DNA from: JAEUMG01 sp046349315 | GTDB lineage: Bacteria > Pseudomonadota > Alphaproteobacteria > Rhizobiales > Aestuariivirgaceae | DNA length: 64,000 nucleotides | Direction: 5' to 3' | NCBI GenBank assembly: GCA_046349315.1 | Contig: JAXMCQ010000017.1 | Location: 62,001 to 126,000 of the forward strand | Shown here: positions 25,926 to 33,506 of the stretch, one piece after another | How positions within the stretch are numbered: the stretch's first letter is position 1 | Layout of the letters: each line of letters starts with the position of its first letter | Position numbers and translations under genes: made by a program | The notes under the pieces: model-generated | What the model saw: the letters and a program-made list of their open reading frames with translations, nothing else | Told to the model about the DNA's origin: nothing | Databases searched by the model: none

Positions 25926-27296
25926 CTATGTGTAGAGAACGGCTTTTGCCGCTTCGACGACCTCATCGACATTGGGCAGTGCGAGTTTCTCGAGATTAGC
26001 GGCGTAAGGCATCGGCACATCCTTGCCGGCGACCCGCGCCACCGGCGCGTCGAGATAGTCAAAGGCATAGGTCATGATCTGCGCCGCAATTTCCGATGTC
26101 ACCGAGAATTGCGGGAAGCCCTCTTCGACCGCTACGCATCGATTGGTTTTCTTGACGCTCTCGATCACCGTCGGAAGGTCCATAGGGCGGATCGTTCTCA
26201 GATCAATCACCTCGGCCTCAATCCCTTGCTCGGCAAGCCTGTCGGCAGCCGCCATCGAATAGGTCATGCCGATACCGTAAGATACGATCGTCACATGCTT
26301 GCCGGGGCGTGCGATCCGCGCCTTGCCGATCGGCACCAGCCAGTCGTCCACCTTCGGAACATCGAAACTCCTCCCATAGAGAATCTCGTTTTCGAGAAAG
26401 ATGACCGGATTGGGATCGCGAATGGCCGATTTGAGCAGACCCTTCGCATCCGCCGCCGTATAGGGAACGACGACCTTGAGCCCCGGAATCTGGCTGTACC
26501 AGGCGGCGTAGTCCTGGCTGTGCTGAGCCGCAACGCGCGCTGCAGCGCCATTGGGTCCGCGGAATACGATCGCACATCCCATTTGCCCGCCGGCCATGTA
26601 GAGCGTCTTCGCTGCCGAATTGACGATCTGGTCCATCGCCTGCATCGCGAAATTGAAGGTCATGAATTCGACGATGGGGCGCAGTCCAGCGAACGCCGCG
26701 CCCACCGCAATGCCTGTGAAGCCATGCTCGGTAATGGGCGTATCGATGACGCGTCGTTCACCGAATTCATCGAGCATGCCCTGGCTGATCTTGTAGGCAC
26801 CTTGGTATTGACCGACTTCCTCACCGATCAGGAATACCCTTTCGTCGCGCCGCATCTCTTCGCTCATTGCAGAACGCAGCGCTTCACGGACAGTCATCGA
26901 GACCATTTCAGTGCCTTCGGGCACCTCCGGATCGGGCGCGGCAACCGCCGCTGCCGGTGGTGGTGCAGCTGGCGCGACTTTTCGTTCGCTGACCTGCACC
27001 TGCTTTTCTGTCTTCGGCTTCTCCGCCTCGGCAGTCTTGGCAATCGTCGTCTCAGCCGAGGGCTCCCCGATGACGGCGATCGGTGTATTGACCTTCACGC
27101 TCTCGGTGCCCTCGGGCACAAGTATCGACGACAATGTACCTTCATCGACCGCCTCGACTTCCATCGTTGCCTTGTCGGTCTCGATCTCGGCGATCACGTC
27201 GCCCGCCTTGACCTCATCGCCCACCTTCTTGAGCCACTTGGCGAGCTTGCCCTCTTCCATCGTCGGCGAGAGAGCGGGCATTAGAATGCTGGGCAT
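25926..27296 (-). CDS. pdhB: Pyruvate dehydrogenase E1 beta subunit with lipoyl domain
   Basis: Beta subunit of the thiamine-diphosphate-dependent E1 component. It has 456 residues because an N-terminal lipoyl domain (1 to about 80, lysine in EIETDKATMEVEA) and an Ala/Pro/Val-rich linker (about 85-125) precede the transketolase-like E1 beta body (about 130-456; TVREALRSAMSEEM, EEVGQYQGAYK, DTPITEHGFTGIAVG). The extra lipoyl domain is characteristic of alphaproteobacterial PdhB. It nearly duplicates the pdhC lipoyl domain at DNA level as well. The gene lies between a small membrane-protein gene and pdhC. Confidence 0.96.
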   Translation of the reverse strand: MPSILMPALSPTMEEGKLAKWLKKVGDEVKAGDVIAEIETDKATMEVEAVDEGTLSSILVPEGTESVKVNTPIAVIGEPSAETTIAKTAEAEKPKTEKQVQVSERKVAPAAPPPAAAVAAPDPEVPEGTEMVSMTVREALRSAMSEEMRRDERVFLIGEEVGQYQGAYKISQGMLDEFGERRVIDTPITEHGFTGIAVGAAFAGLRPIVEFMTFNFAMQAMDQIVNSAAKTLYMAGGQMGCAIVFRGPNGAAARVAAQHSQDYAAWYSQIPGLKVVVPYTAADAKGLLKSAIRDPNPVIFLENEILYGRSFDVPKVDDWLVPIGKARIARPGKHVTIVSYGIGMTYSMAAADRLAEQGIEAEVIDLRTIRPMDLPTVIESVKKTNRCVAVEEGFPQFSVTSEIAAQIMTYAFDYLDAPVARVAGKDVPMPYAANLEKLALPNVDEVVEAAKAVLYT

Positions 27297-27317
27297 CGAT
27301 TATGCTCCGTCACGAGA

Positions 27318-27599
27318 TCAATTGAGCCGGTCCGCCGAAAGCACGATGCTGATCGCCACGCCAGCAATGACGCAGGCGAGGAAGGCGACCATCGCCATGC
27401 GATAGCGGGCAAGATGCGGCAGCGCCGCTGGACCGAGTTGGGTTTTCAAGGTGGAAAATTGCAACCAGCCGAGTCGGAACAGACTTGAGAACTTGTGTCC
27501 GGGCGCGGCGAGCTGAACGACTGCTATTGCCGAGACAACGGCTGTGATCCAGGCCGCGACCGCGACGAGACCGAAGATGACGAGCACGGCGATGATCAC
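27318..27599 (-). CDS. Small membrane protein of unknown function within the pdh operon
   Basis: A 93-residue protein with two hydrophobic helices: residues 1-29 (VLVIFGLVAVAAWITAV region) and about 68-87 (MAMVAFLACVIAGVAISIV). A basic loop, FSSLFRLGWLQFSTLKTQLG, lies between them. The start is GTG. I do not recognise a family. It lies 21 bp after pdhA and 21 bp before pdhB on the same strand, so it is almost certainly cotranscribed with the E1 subunits. Codon use and GC resemble its neighbours, so it does not look like a recent insertion. Possible roles, such as membrane tethering, are speculation. Confidence 0.65.
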   Translation of the reverse strand: MIIAVLVIFGLVAVAAWITAVVSAIAVVQLAAPGHKFSSLFRLGWLQFSTLKTQLGPAALPHLARYRMAMVAFLACVIAGVAISIVLSADRLN

Positions 27600-27620
27600 C
27601 TTGCACTTCCCTTCTCCGGT

Positions 27621-28655
27621 TCAAGCGGTCACGTAGACATCGGTCCACAATTCTGCCGGGTCGGGCTCGGGATCGGACTGCGCGAATTCCGCCGCCTCAA
27701 GCACGATCGCCCGGATATCCTGGTCGATTTTCTTGAGTTCCTCTTCGGTCGAGCCCTCTCCGAGCAGGCGCTTCTTCACCTGCTCGATCGGATCGGCCTC
27801 TTCGCGCATCTTCTGCACTTCTTCCTTGGCGCGATATTTCGCGGGGTCTGACATCGAGTGCCCGCGATAGCGATAGGTGAGCATTTCGAGGATGTAGGGA
27901 CCATGGCCGGCGCGGCAATGCGCAACTGCCTGGTCGGCGGCCGCTTTCACGGCCCGAACATCCATTCCGTCGACCTGCTCGCCGGGAATTCCAAATACCG
28001 AGCCGCGATTGTAGAGTTCTTCAGACTTGGCGCTGGCTCTGCTGATCGCCGTGCCCATCGCATAGCGATTGTTCTCGATCACGAAGATCGCCGGCAGCTT
28101 CCAAAGCGAGGCCATGTTGAAGGTCTCGTAGACCTGGCCCTGATTGGCCGCACCCTCGCCGAAATACGTCACTGAGACATTGTCATTGCCGCGATATTTG
28201 TTGGCGAAGGCGAGCCCCGCGCCCAATGGCACCTGTGCCCCAACGATGCCGTGGCCGCCGAAAAACTGGCGCTCCCGGCTGAACATATGCATCGAGCCAC
28301 CTTTGCCACGGGAATAGCCGCTCCGCCGCCCGGTCAGCTCGGCCATCACGCCCTTCGGATCCATGCCGGTCGCCAGCATATGGCCATGGTCGCGATAGGA
28401 GGTGATGACCTGGTCGCCCTCCTTCAGGGCCAACTGCATGCCGACGACGACCGCCTCTTGCCCGATATAGAGGTGGCAGAAGCCGCCGATGAAGCCCATG
28501 CCGTAAAGTTGGCCGGCCTTTTCCTCGAAGCGGCGGATCAGCAGCATCGCCTTATAGGCGTCGAGATCCTCATCAGGCGAGAAACTGGATCCTGATTCTG
28601 CCTTGCCGCCGGGCTTGGTCGCTTTTTTCGCGATATAAGCCGACTTTACTGCCAT
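27621..28655 (-). CDS. pdhA: Pyruvate dehydrogenase E1 alpha subunit
   Basis: Alpha subunit of the E1 component, which decarboxylates pyruvate with thiamine diphosphate. It has 344 residues, typical of the alphaproteobacterial/mitochondrial type. Visible signatures are LIRRFEEKAGQLYGMG, the GFCHLYIGQEA block, and the thiamine-diphosphate motif beginning GEGAANQGQ and ending in the conserved NN at about residues 165-195. The phosphorylation-loop-like YRGHSMSDPAKYR is also present. It is the first gene of the pdh operon, 88 bp after ftsB. The intervening spacer holds a perfect palindrome. Confidence 0.97.
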   Translation of the reverse strand: MAVKSAYIAKKATKPGGKAESGSSFSPDEDLDAYKAMLLIRRFEEKAGQLYGMGFIGGFCHLYIGQEAVVVGMQLALKEGDQVITSYRDHGHMLATGMDPKGVMAELTGRRSGYSRGKGGSMHMFSRERQFFGGHGIVGAQVPLGAGLAFANKYRGNDNVSVTYFGEGAANQGQVYETFNMASLWKLPAIFVIENNRYAMGTAISRASAKSEELYNRGSVFGIPGEQVDGMDVRAVKAAADQAVAHCRAGHGPYILEMLTYRYRGHSMSDPAKYRAKEEVQKMREEADPIEQVKKRLLGEGSTEEELKKIDQDIRAIVLEAAEFAQSDPEPDPAELWTDVYVTA

Positions 28656-28729
28656 GGCTCTTGCCTCCCCGCCTGACGGGAAAGGAGATTAGCACCGAAA
28701 GTGCCCGCCGGCTTGACGATTTTGCGATT

Positions 28730-28744
28730 AACTGAATTTCAGTT
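28730..28744. promoter_or_regulatory. Perfect palindrome between ftsB and pdhA
   Basis: AACTGAA-T-TTCAGTT, 7-base perfect arms around one base, lies 75 bp upstream of the pdhA start and touches the ftsB stop codon. The size and AT-rich symmetry fit a dimeric repressor site that could control the pdh operon. There is no T-tract to suggest a terminator. The cognate regulator is unknown. Confidence 0.35.
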
Positions 28745-29055
28745 TACGGCCCCTTCGGGGCATCGCCGGAAAGGATGACTAGGTCTTCCTGGTGGGCAAA
28801 TTCCAGCGTGGAGCGGGCCAGTTCATCGACCATGTCCGGGTCAATGGCTTCCGGCCGCATGAGCCCGACGCGCTGGTCTAGCTTTTCGCGCTGCTTGGCA
28901 ATATCCGCAAGCGCCACTTGGAGTTCGGCTGCCTTGGCCTTCAGCGCTGCCATGCGGTCAAAGCCGCGCGGACCATAGAAAGCGTGCCAGCCGAAATAGC
29001 CCAGAAGAGTCAGGCAGGCGAGCAGCACAACCAAATCGAATTTGCGCACAATCAA
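28744..29055 (-). CDS. ftsB: FtsB/DivIC-family septum formation initiator
   Basis: A 103-residue bitopic membrane protein: short cytoplasmic N-terminus, one transmembrane helix (about 8-26), then a coiled coil (about 33-65, AALKAKAAELQVALADIAKQ). A conserved distal segment follows (PEAIDPDMVDELAR), where the family contacts FtsQ and FtsL at the division site. In alphaproteobacteria ftsB commonly lies between eno and pdhA, as here. The start appears to be TTG with GGGG eight bases upstream; GTG two codons later is the alternative. Confidence 0.88.
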   Translation of the reverse strand: MIVRKFDLVVLLACLTLLGYFGWHAFYGPRGFDRMAALKAKAAELQVALADIAKQREKLDQRVGLMRPEAIDPDMVDELARSTLEFAHQEDLVILSGDAPKGP

Positions 29056-29168
29056 TTCGCGACCCCACGATTCTCGCTACATTCCTTCCCCAAGCGCGTG
29101 AAGATTCCATTAACCTTCGCGGCTTGACCGGGCGGGGTGCGAACTCTACCTATGCTCAGGAGCGACAA

Positions 29169-29606
29169 ATGTTATCGAGCAGCCGATTCATCGTAGCCAT
29201 TCACGCGCTTAGCGTCCTCGCACGCTATGCCGGGCGTGGGCCGGTGTGTTCGAACCAAGTGGCTCAAAGCGTCAACACCAATCCGGTGGTCATCCGTCGC
29301 CTGATGTCGGACCTCGAAAAGGCCAATCTCGTGACCTCGGCCGCTGGCCGCACGGGAGGTTTTTCGCTAGCCCGCGCTGCCGACGGAATCTCGCTCGCCG
29401 ACATCTATCGCGCTGTCGAGGACGAAACGATCTTCCGCATGCATAAGACCGATCCGCATTCGGACTGCCCGGTCGGTGCTCAGATTTGCAGGGTGCTGGC
29501 TGGCCCACTGCATGCAGCGGAGTCCGCACTCGCCGCATCGCTTGCCCGAACGACTTTGAAGGACATCACGGCACGCATTGCCGCGCCTGTTGCTCAGGGC
29601 GTGTAG
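29169..29606 (+). CDS. Rrf2-family transcriptional regulator
   Basis: A 145-residue winged-helix regulator. The N-terminal HTH (SSRFIVAIHALSVLARYAGR...NPVVIRRLMSDLEKANLV) and the AGRTGGFSLAR wing are Rrf2 hallmarks. Only two cysteines lie in the sensor region (DCPVGAQIC), not the three-cysteine pattern of IscR or NsrR, so an Fe-S cluster is doubtful and it may be YwnA-like. ATG 29169 is chosen because AGGAG lies upstream and the product begins at the usual position. It is divergent from ftsB with a 113-bp spacer. Its 3' end overlaps the next, opposing gene by 13 bases. Confidence 0.87.
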   Translation: MLSSSRFIVAIHALSVLARYAGRGPVCSNQVAQSVNTNPVVIRRLMSDLEKANLVTSAAGRTGGFSLARAADGISLADIYRAVEDETIFRMHKTDPHSDCPVGAQICRVLAGPLHAAESALAASLARTTLKDITARIAAPVAQGV

Positions 29607-30295
29607 ACGCGAAAATCACCAACTGCGAGCTTGCCCGATCCAGCACCACCGATCCTAAGCCACAGACCCTTGCCGCGGCTGTCGGGCGGCAGGCTGAAAC
29701 TCTGCCGCCCCGGTTCTGTTTGTAGCACATAGCTCAAAACCTGCCCGCCATTGGCGCCAACCGCGCCGCTTTCGGGCAACACCATCACATCAAGAACCGT
29801 TGCGCCTGAAATGCCGGGCACCACCGGCGGTGGCGTATAATCGATCTCGGAAATGGCAACCGCGGTCTGCGAGCCGAATTCGACCAGAACATTCAGATCG
29901 GAGTCGGGCGGATCAATCGTCACCGATGTATCCGGCCTTCCATCGAACATATCCCTGAAAGAATAGCGCGACGCGGAATCATCCTTGAGCGCCGAGGAGA
30001 ACCGGCCAGTATTGGCAAGGTCGATGAGCTTGCCGCCGCCAGTGCTCGCCGCGACCGGTTGCAATACGCCGCCATCGGCCTTCAACGCCGTGTTGATCGC
30101 GTCCTGGTCCTGGGACTTCGCGACGGTCTGATTGGCATTGTCGGGCTGCGCCGCTTTGGCGGGATCGACGGCTAGCGTCACGGTCACAGGCGGAGGTGGA
30201 GTATTGCTTGTCCCAAAGGTCTGGATTGCCGCAAAGACGACACCCGCAGCTGCCGCAAAGGCGCTGACTGCCAGGTGAACATTGGTAAGCTTCAT
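29594..30295 (-). CDS. Membrane-anchored protein with discoidin-like C-terminal domain, function unknown
   Basis: A 233-residue protein. One N-terminal hydrophobic helix (about 5-26) acts as signal anchor. It is followed by a Pro/Thr-rich stretch (TPPPPVTVTLAV) and a low-complexity linker. The C-terminal half (about 100-233) has a beta-rich pattern with FRDMFDGRPDTSVTI and LWLRIGGAGSGKLAVGDFRVY. That is reminiscent of F5/8-type (discoidin) carbohydrate-binding modules, but the match is by eye and weak. It lies downstream of eno on the same strand with a 65-bp gap. I do not recognise a named family. Confidence 0.6.
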   Translation of the reverse strand: MKLTNVHLAVSAFAAAAGVVFAAIQTFGTSNTPPPPVTVTLAVDPAKAAQPDNANQTVAKSQDQDAINTALKADGGVLQPVAASTGGGKLIDLANTGRFSSALKDDSASRYSFRDMFDGRPDTSVTIDPPDSDLNVLVEFGSQTAVAISEIDYTPPPVVPGISGATVLDVMVLPESGAVGANGGQVLSYVLQTEPGRQSFSLPPDSRGKGLWLRIGGAGSGKLAVGDFRVYTP

Positions 30296-30360
30296 GCCGT
30301 TCCCGCTCGGCCGTAAACCGGCCTTGGCGTCATGTGCCGGGCGTTTGTGGCAAGAGAAAG

Positions 30361-31650
30361 TCAGCTCTTCGCTGCGGCTTTCAGGATCGATTTGCCGGCG
30401 TATCGTGCCTGGGTTCCGAGTTCTTCTTCGATCCGCAGAAGCTGATTGTACTTCGCCAGGCGATCAGACCGCGCCAGCGAGCCCGTCTTGATCTGCCCGC
30501 AATTGGTGGCGACCGCCAGATCGGCAATTGTCGAATCTTCCGTCTCGCCGGAGCGGTGCGACATGACCGCCGTATATCCGGCCTTGTGCGCCATTTCGAC
30601 GGCTTCCAATGTTTCGGTCAGCGAGCCGATTTGGTTGACCTTGACCAGGATCGAATTGCCGATGCTCTGCGTGATACCTTGCTTCAACCGCTTGGTGTTG
30701 GTGACGAAGAGATCGTCGCCGACCAGTTGGCATTTGCCGCCGATAAGATCGGTGAGGATGCGCCAGCCCTCCCAATCATCTTCCGCCATGCCGTCCTCGA
30801 TCGAAGCGATCGGATAGCTCTTGGAGAGCTTGGCAAGATACTCCGCCTGCTCCTTGATCGAGCGCGTCTTGCCTTCGCCTTCATAGACATACTTGCCGTC
30901 CTTGAAGAACTCGGTCGAAGCGCAGTCGAGCCCCAAATAGACGTCCTTGCCAGGCTTGAAGCCTGCCTGCTCGATTGCCTTCATGACGAAATCGAGCGCG
31001 GCTTCCGCCGACGGCAGGTTCGGTGCAAAGCCGCCCTCGTCGCCGACATTGGTATTGTGCTTCGATTTCTTGAGCGCTGATTTGAGCGTGTGGAAAATTT
31101 CCGCGCCGATCCGCAACGCCTCGCGGAAGGTCTCGGCGCCTACCGGCAGCACCATGAATTCCTGGAAGTCGATCGGATTGTCGGCATGAACGCCGCCATT
31201 GATGATGTTCATCATCGGAACCGGCAGCAGCCGCGCTGAGACGCCACCGACATAGCGATAGAGCGGCAGACCCGTGGCCTGTGCGGCTGCCTTGGCATTG
31301 GCGAGCGAAACGCCGAGAATGGCGTTCGCGCCGAGCCGCTTCTTGTTTGGCGTGCCATCGAGCTCGATCAGCGTCTGGTCGAGCGCGATCTGGTCTTCGG
31401 CGTCCATGCCGGCCAGCGCGTCGAATATCTCTCCATTGACCGCCGCGACCGCCTTGGTCACGCCCTTGCCCAGATGCCGCTTCGCGTCGGCATCGCGCAA
31501 TTCCACCGCTTCATGCGCGCCCGTCGAGGCGCCCGAAGGAACGGCGGCGCGGCCAAAGGACCCATCCTCGAGCGTCACATCGACCTCGACAGTGGGGTTG
31601 CCGCGGCTGTCCAGGATTTCGCGGCCGGTGATGTCAAGAATGGCGGTCAT
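30361..31650 (-). CDS. eno: Enolase
   Basis: Glycolytic enzyme that interconverts 2-phosphoglycerate and phosphoenolpyruvate, with magnesium as cofactor. It has 429 residues, the normal length. Visible signatures are ILDSRGNPTVEVDV near the N-terminus, SGASTGAHEAVELRD in the substrate-closing loop, GDEGGFAPNL with the catalytic acid, the metal-ligand segments SIEDGMAEDDW and LVGDDLFVTN, and the catalytic lysine in KVNQIGSLTE followed by SHRSGETEDSTIADLAV. It is likely transcribed from its own promoter in the 74-bp spacer upstream. Confidence 0.98.
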   Translation of the reverse strand: MTAILDITGREILDSRGNPTVEVDVTLEDGSFGRAAVPSGASTGAHEAVELRDADAKRHLGKGVTKAVAAVNGEIFDALAGMDAEDQIALDQTLIELDGTPNKKRLGANAILGVSLANAKAAAQATGLPLYRYVGGVSARLLPVPMMNIINGGVHADNPIDFQEFMVLPVGAETFREALRIGAEIFHTLKSALKKSKHNTNVGDEGGFAPNLPSAEAALDFVMKAIEQAGFKPGKDVYLGLDCASTEFFKDGKYVYEGEGKTRSIKEQAEYLAKLSKSYPIASIEDGMAEDDWEGWRILTDLIGGKCQLVGDDLFVTNTKRLKQGITQSIGNSILVKVNQIGSLTETLEAVEMAHKAGYTAVMSHRSGETEDSTIADLAVATNCGQIKTGSLARSDRLAKYNQLLRIEEELGTQARYAGKSILKAAAKS

Positions 31651-31724
31651 GGAATGTCCCCGTTATTTTTGCCCTCTATGGGCAAGAACGGCGCGCAATG
31701 CAATTGCTGGAACAGTCGCGCCTT

Positions 31725-32183
31725 CTATTCGCCGATCAGCTTGCACGCGATGGCAATTGGCTTTTGCGCCGCTGCCTCGACGAGGTCCTGAAATATCCCG
31801 CAATCGAGCAGATTGTCCTCGAAGACTTTGCGGCTCGTATAGACATTGATGAGGACGCTTGGCTTATGTCCGACCACCTGTGCAAGATCATCCTTGGACA
31901 TCTTGAGTTGGCCGAGTTTGGCCGATCCTTCGCCCGGCAGGTCGGCATCCTCGACGCCAAGCTGGATTTCTCCCATCTCATCGCCGGTAAAGCCTTCCTC
32001 CGCCTCGCCGTAATACATCGCCGAAACGTGAACCATTTCCTTTGAGGTCGCGAGCTTGTCCTTCGCCTTTTCGGAGAGCGACACCACCACCTCATAGGGC
32101 GGCAGTGCAATCTCCTCGGCCGCCAGGCACAGCGTGGCCGTGCAGCAAATGATGGACAGAATTCCGAACAGGCGAGCGATCAT
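31725..32183 (-). CDS. Small predicted periplasmic protein, function unknown
   Basis: A 152-residue protein with a signal peptide (about 1-21, FGILSIICCTATLCLAA-EE). The mature part is acidic and contains VVVSLSEKAKDKLATSKEMVHVSAMYYG and a C-terminal ALINVYTSRK-like strand with one cysteine. I do not recognise a Pfam family with confidence. The ATG overlaps the kdsA stop by four bases, so it is translationally coupled to a lipopolysaccharide-biosynthesis gene. An envelope role is a reasonable but unproven inference. Confidence 0.7.
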   Translation of the reverse strand: MIARLFGILSIICCTATLCLAAEEIALPPYEVVVSLSEKAKDKLATSKEMVHVSAMYYGEAEEGFTGDEMGEIQLGVEDADLPGEGSAKLGQLKMSKDDLAQVVGHKPSVLINVYTSRKVFEDNLLDCGIFQDLVEAAAQKPIAIACKLIGE

Positions 32184-33025
32184 AGCTGGTTTCCTGCCTT
32201 TTCCTTGACGAGACGATCCAATTTCATCAGTTGGCGGAGCAAAGCCTCCATGCCGTCGATCGGCATCATGTTGGGGCCGTCCGAAGGCGCGTGGTCGGGG
32301 TCCTCATGTGTCTCTATGAAGACCCCAGCGACGCCAACGGCGACTGCCGCGCGCGCCAGAACCGGCACGAAGCGGCGTTCGCCGCCCGAAGACGTGCCCC
32401 GCCCGCCCGGTTGCTGCACCGAATGGGTGGCATCGAAGACGATCGGGCATCCTGTCTCCGCCATGATCGGCAGTGCCCGCATGTCGGAGACGAGCGTGTT
32501 ATAGCCGAACGACGCTCCGCGCTCGGTCAGGATGACATTCGGATTTCCGGATTCGAGAATCTTGTCGGCGACATTCTTCATATCCCAGGGCGCCAGGAAC
32601 TGACCCTTTTTCACATTCACCACGCGGCCCGTCTTCGCCGCAGCAACGAGAAGATCGGTTTGCCGGCACAGGAAAGCCGGGATCTGCAACACATCGATGA
32701 CCGGCGCGAGTTCTGCACATTGCAGCGCCTCATGGACGTCGGTCAGCACCGGTAGTCCAAACTCGCGCTTGATCTCGACGAAGATCGGCAGCGCGCCCGC
32801 CAGACCAACGCCCCGCTTGCCGGCGATGCTGGTGCGATTGGCCTTGTCGAAGGACGTCTTGTAGATGAGGCCGATTCCGAGGCGCTCGGACATCGCCTTG
32901 AGCTTGCTCGCCATCATCAAGGCGTGGTCGCGCGATTCAAGCTGGCACGGTCCGGCAATAAGCGTCAGTGGCAAGTGATTGCCAATCTCGACAGAACCGA
33001 TGCGGATGGTGGTGTTGGGTTTCAT
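32180..33025 (-). CDS. kdsA: 3-deoxy-8-phosphooctulonate synthase (KDO-8-P synthase)
   Basis: Condenses phosphoenolpyruvate with arabinose 5-phosphate to KDO-8-phosphate, the committed step toward the lipopolysaccharide inner core. It has 281 residues with the DAHP-synthase-type barrel: LIAGPCQLESRDHAL, YKTSFDKANRTS, DVHEALQC, IPAFLCRQTDLLVAA, ERGASFGYNTLVSDMR, FDATHSVQQPGG and HEDPDHAPSDGPNM. Overlaps by four bases with the upstream thioesterase gene and the downstream periplasmic-protein gene make a tightly coupled three-gene unit. Confidence 0.97.
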   Translation of the reverse strand: MKPNTTIRIGSVEIGNHLPLTLIAGPCQLESRDHALMMASKLKAMSERLGIGLIYKTSFDKANRTSIAGKRGVGLAGALPIFVEIKREFGLPVLTDVHEALQCAELAPVIDVLQIPAFLCRQTDLLVAAAKTGRVVNVKKGQFLAPWDMKNVADKILESGNPNVILTERGASFGYNTLVSDMRALPIMAETGCPIVFDATHSVQQPGGRGTSSGGERRFVPVLARAAVAVGVAGVFIETHEDPDHAPSDGPNMMPIDGMEALLRQLMKLDRLVKEKAGNQL

Positions 33026-33462
33026 TGATCATAGACCATGAAGGTACCGGAGCCGTGCGCGATCAATCTGCCCTTGCCGTCCACCACTTTTGCTTCGGCC
33101 GTCGACAGGCGTCGACCGAAATGAACGATCTTAGCCGTGCATGTGACGCGCCCCGTTTCCTCGGTCAGCTTGCGCACATAATTAACCTTAAGCTCGATCG
33201 TCCCGTAATCCACGCCTTCCCCGAGCTTCGACTGGACGGCGGCACCCATCGCGCTGTCGATGAGGGTCGCCGCATAGCCGCCATGAACCACTTGTTGGGG
33301 ATTGTAGAAGGCGCGGCTCGGAATAGCTTCGAAAGTCACCACGCCGTCATGGGCCTCGACCAGCTTCATGTTCAAAAGGCGTCCGAGCGCCGACAGCCCC
33401 TGGCCGTCCCAATTGCGGTCGAGGTAGGCGCGGCTGGCATGTTCTTTCGTGGTCTTCTCCAT
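33022..33462 (-). CDS. PaaI-family hotdog thioesterase
   Basis: A 146-residue single hotdog-fold domain. The N-terminal GRLLNMKLVEAHDGVVTFEA and the active-site region NPQQVVHGGYAATLIDSAMGAAVQS match the PaaI/YdiI acyl-CoA thioesterase family. The catalytic aspartate is probably in LIDSAMG. The acyl-CoA substrate is unknown. The stop overlaps the kdsA start (ATGA), so thioesterase and KDO synthesis are translationally coupled. This is not a textbook arrangement and may hint at a lipid-A-related acyl substrate. Confidence 0.88.
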   Translation of the reverse strand: MEKTTKEHASRAYLDRNWDGQGLSALGRLLNMKLVEAHDGVVTFEAIPSRAFYNPQQVVHGGYAATLIDSAMGAAVQSKLGEGVDYGTIELKVNYVRKLTEETGRVTCTAKIVHFGRRLSTAEAKVVDGKGRLIAHGSGTFMVYDQ

Positions 33463-33506
33463 GATTGTCTGTAGTCATCCGGGCGGGAGGAATGCAACAA
33501 GCCTCT

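Noticed and set aside
25554..27284. A 576-codon open frame on the plus strand
   Set aside because: It is antisense to pdhC and pdhB, reads as histidine- and arginine-rich noise, and is open only because the opposite strand is strongly codon-biased.
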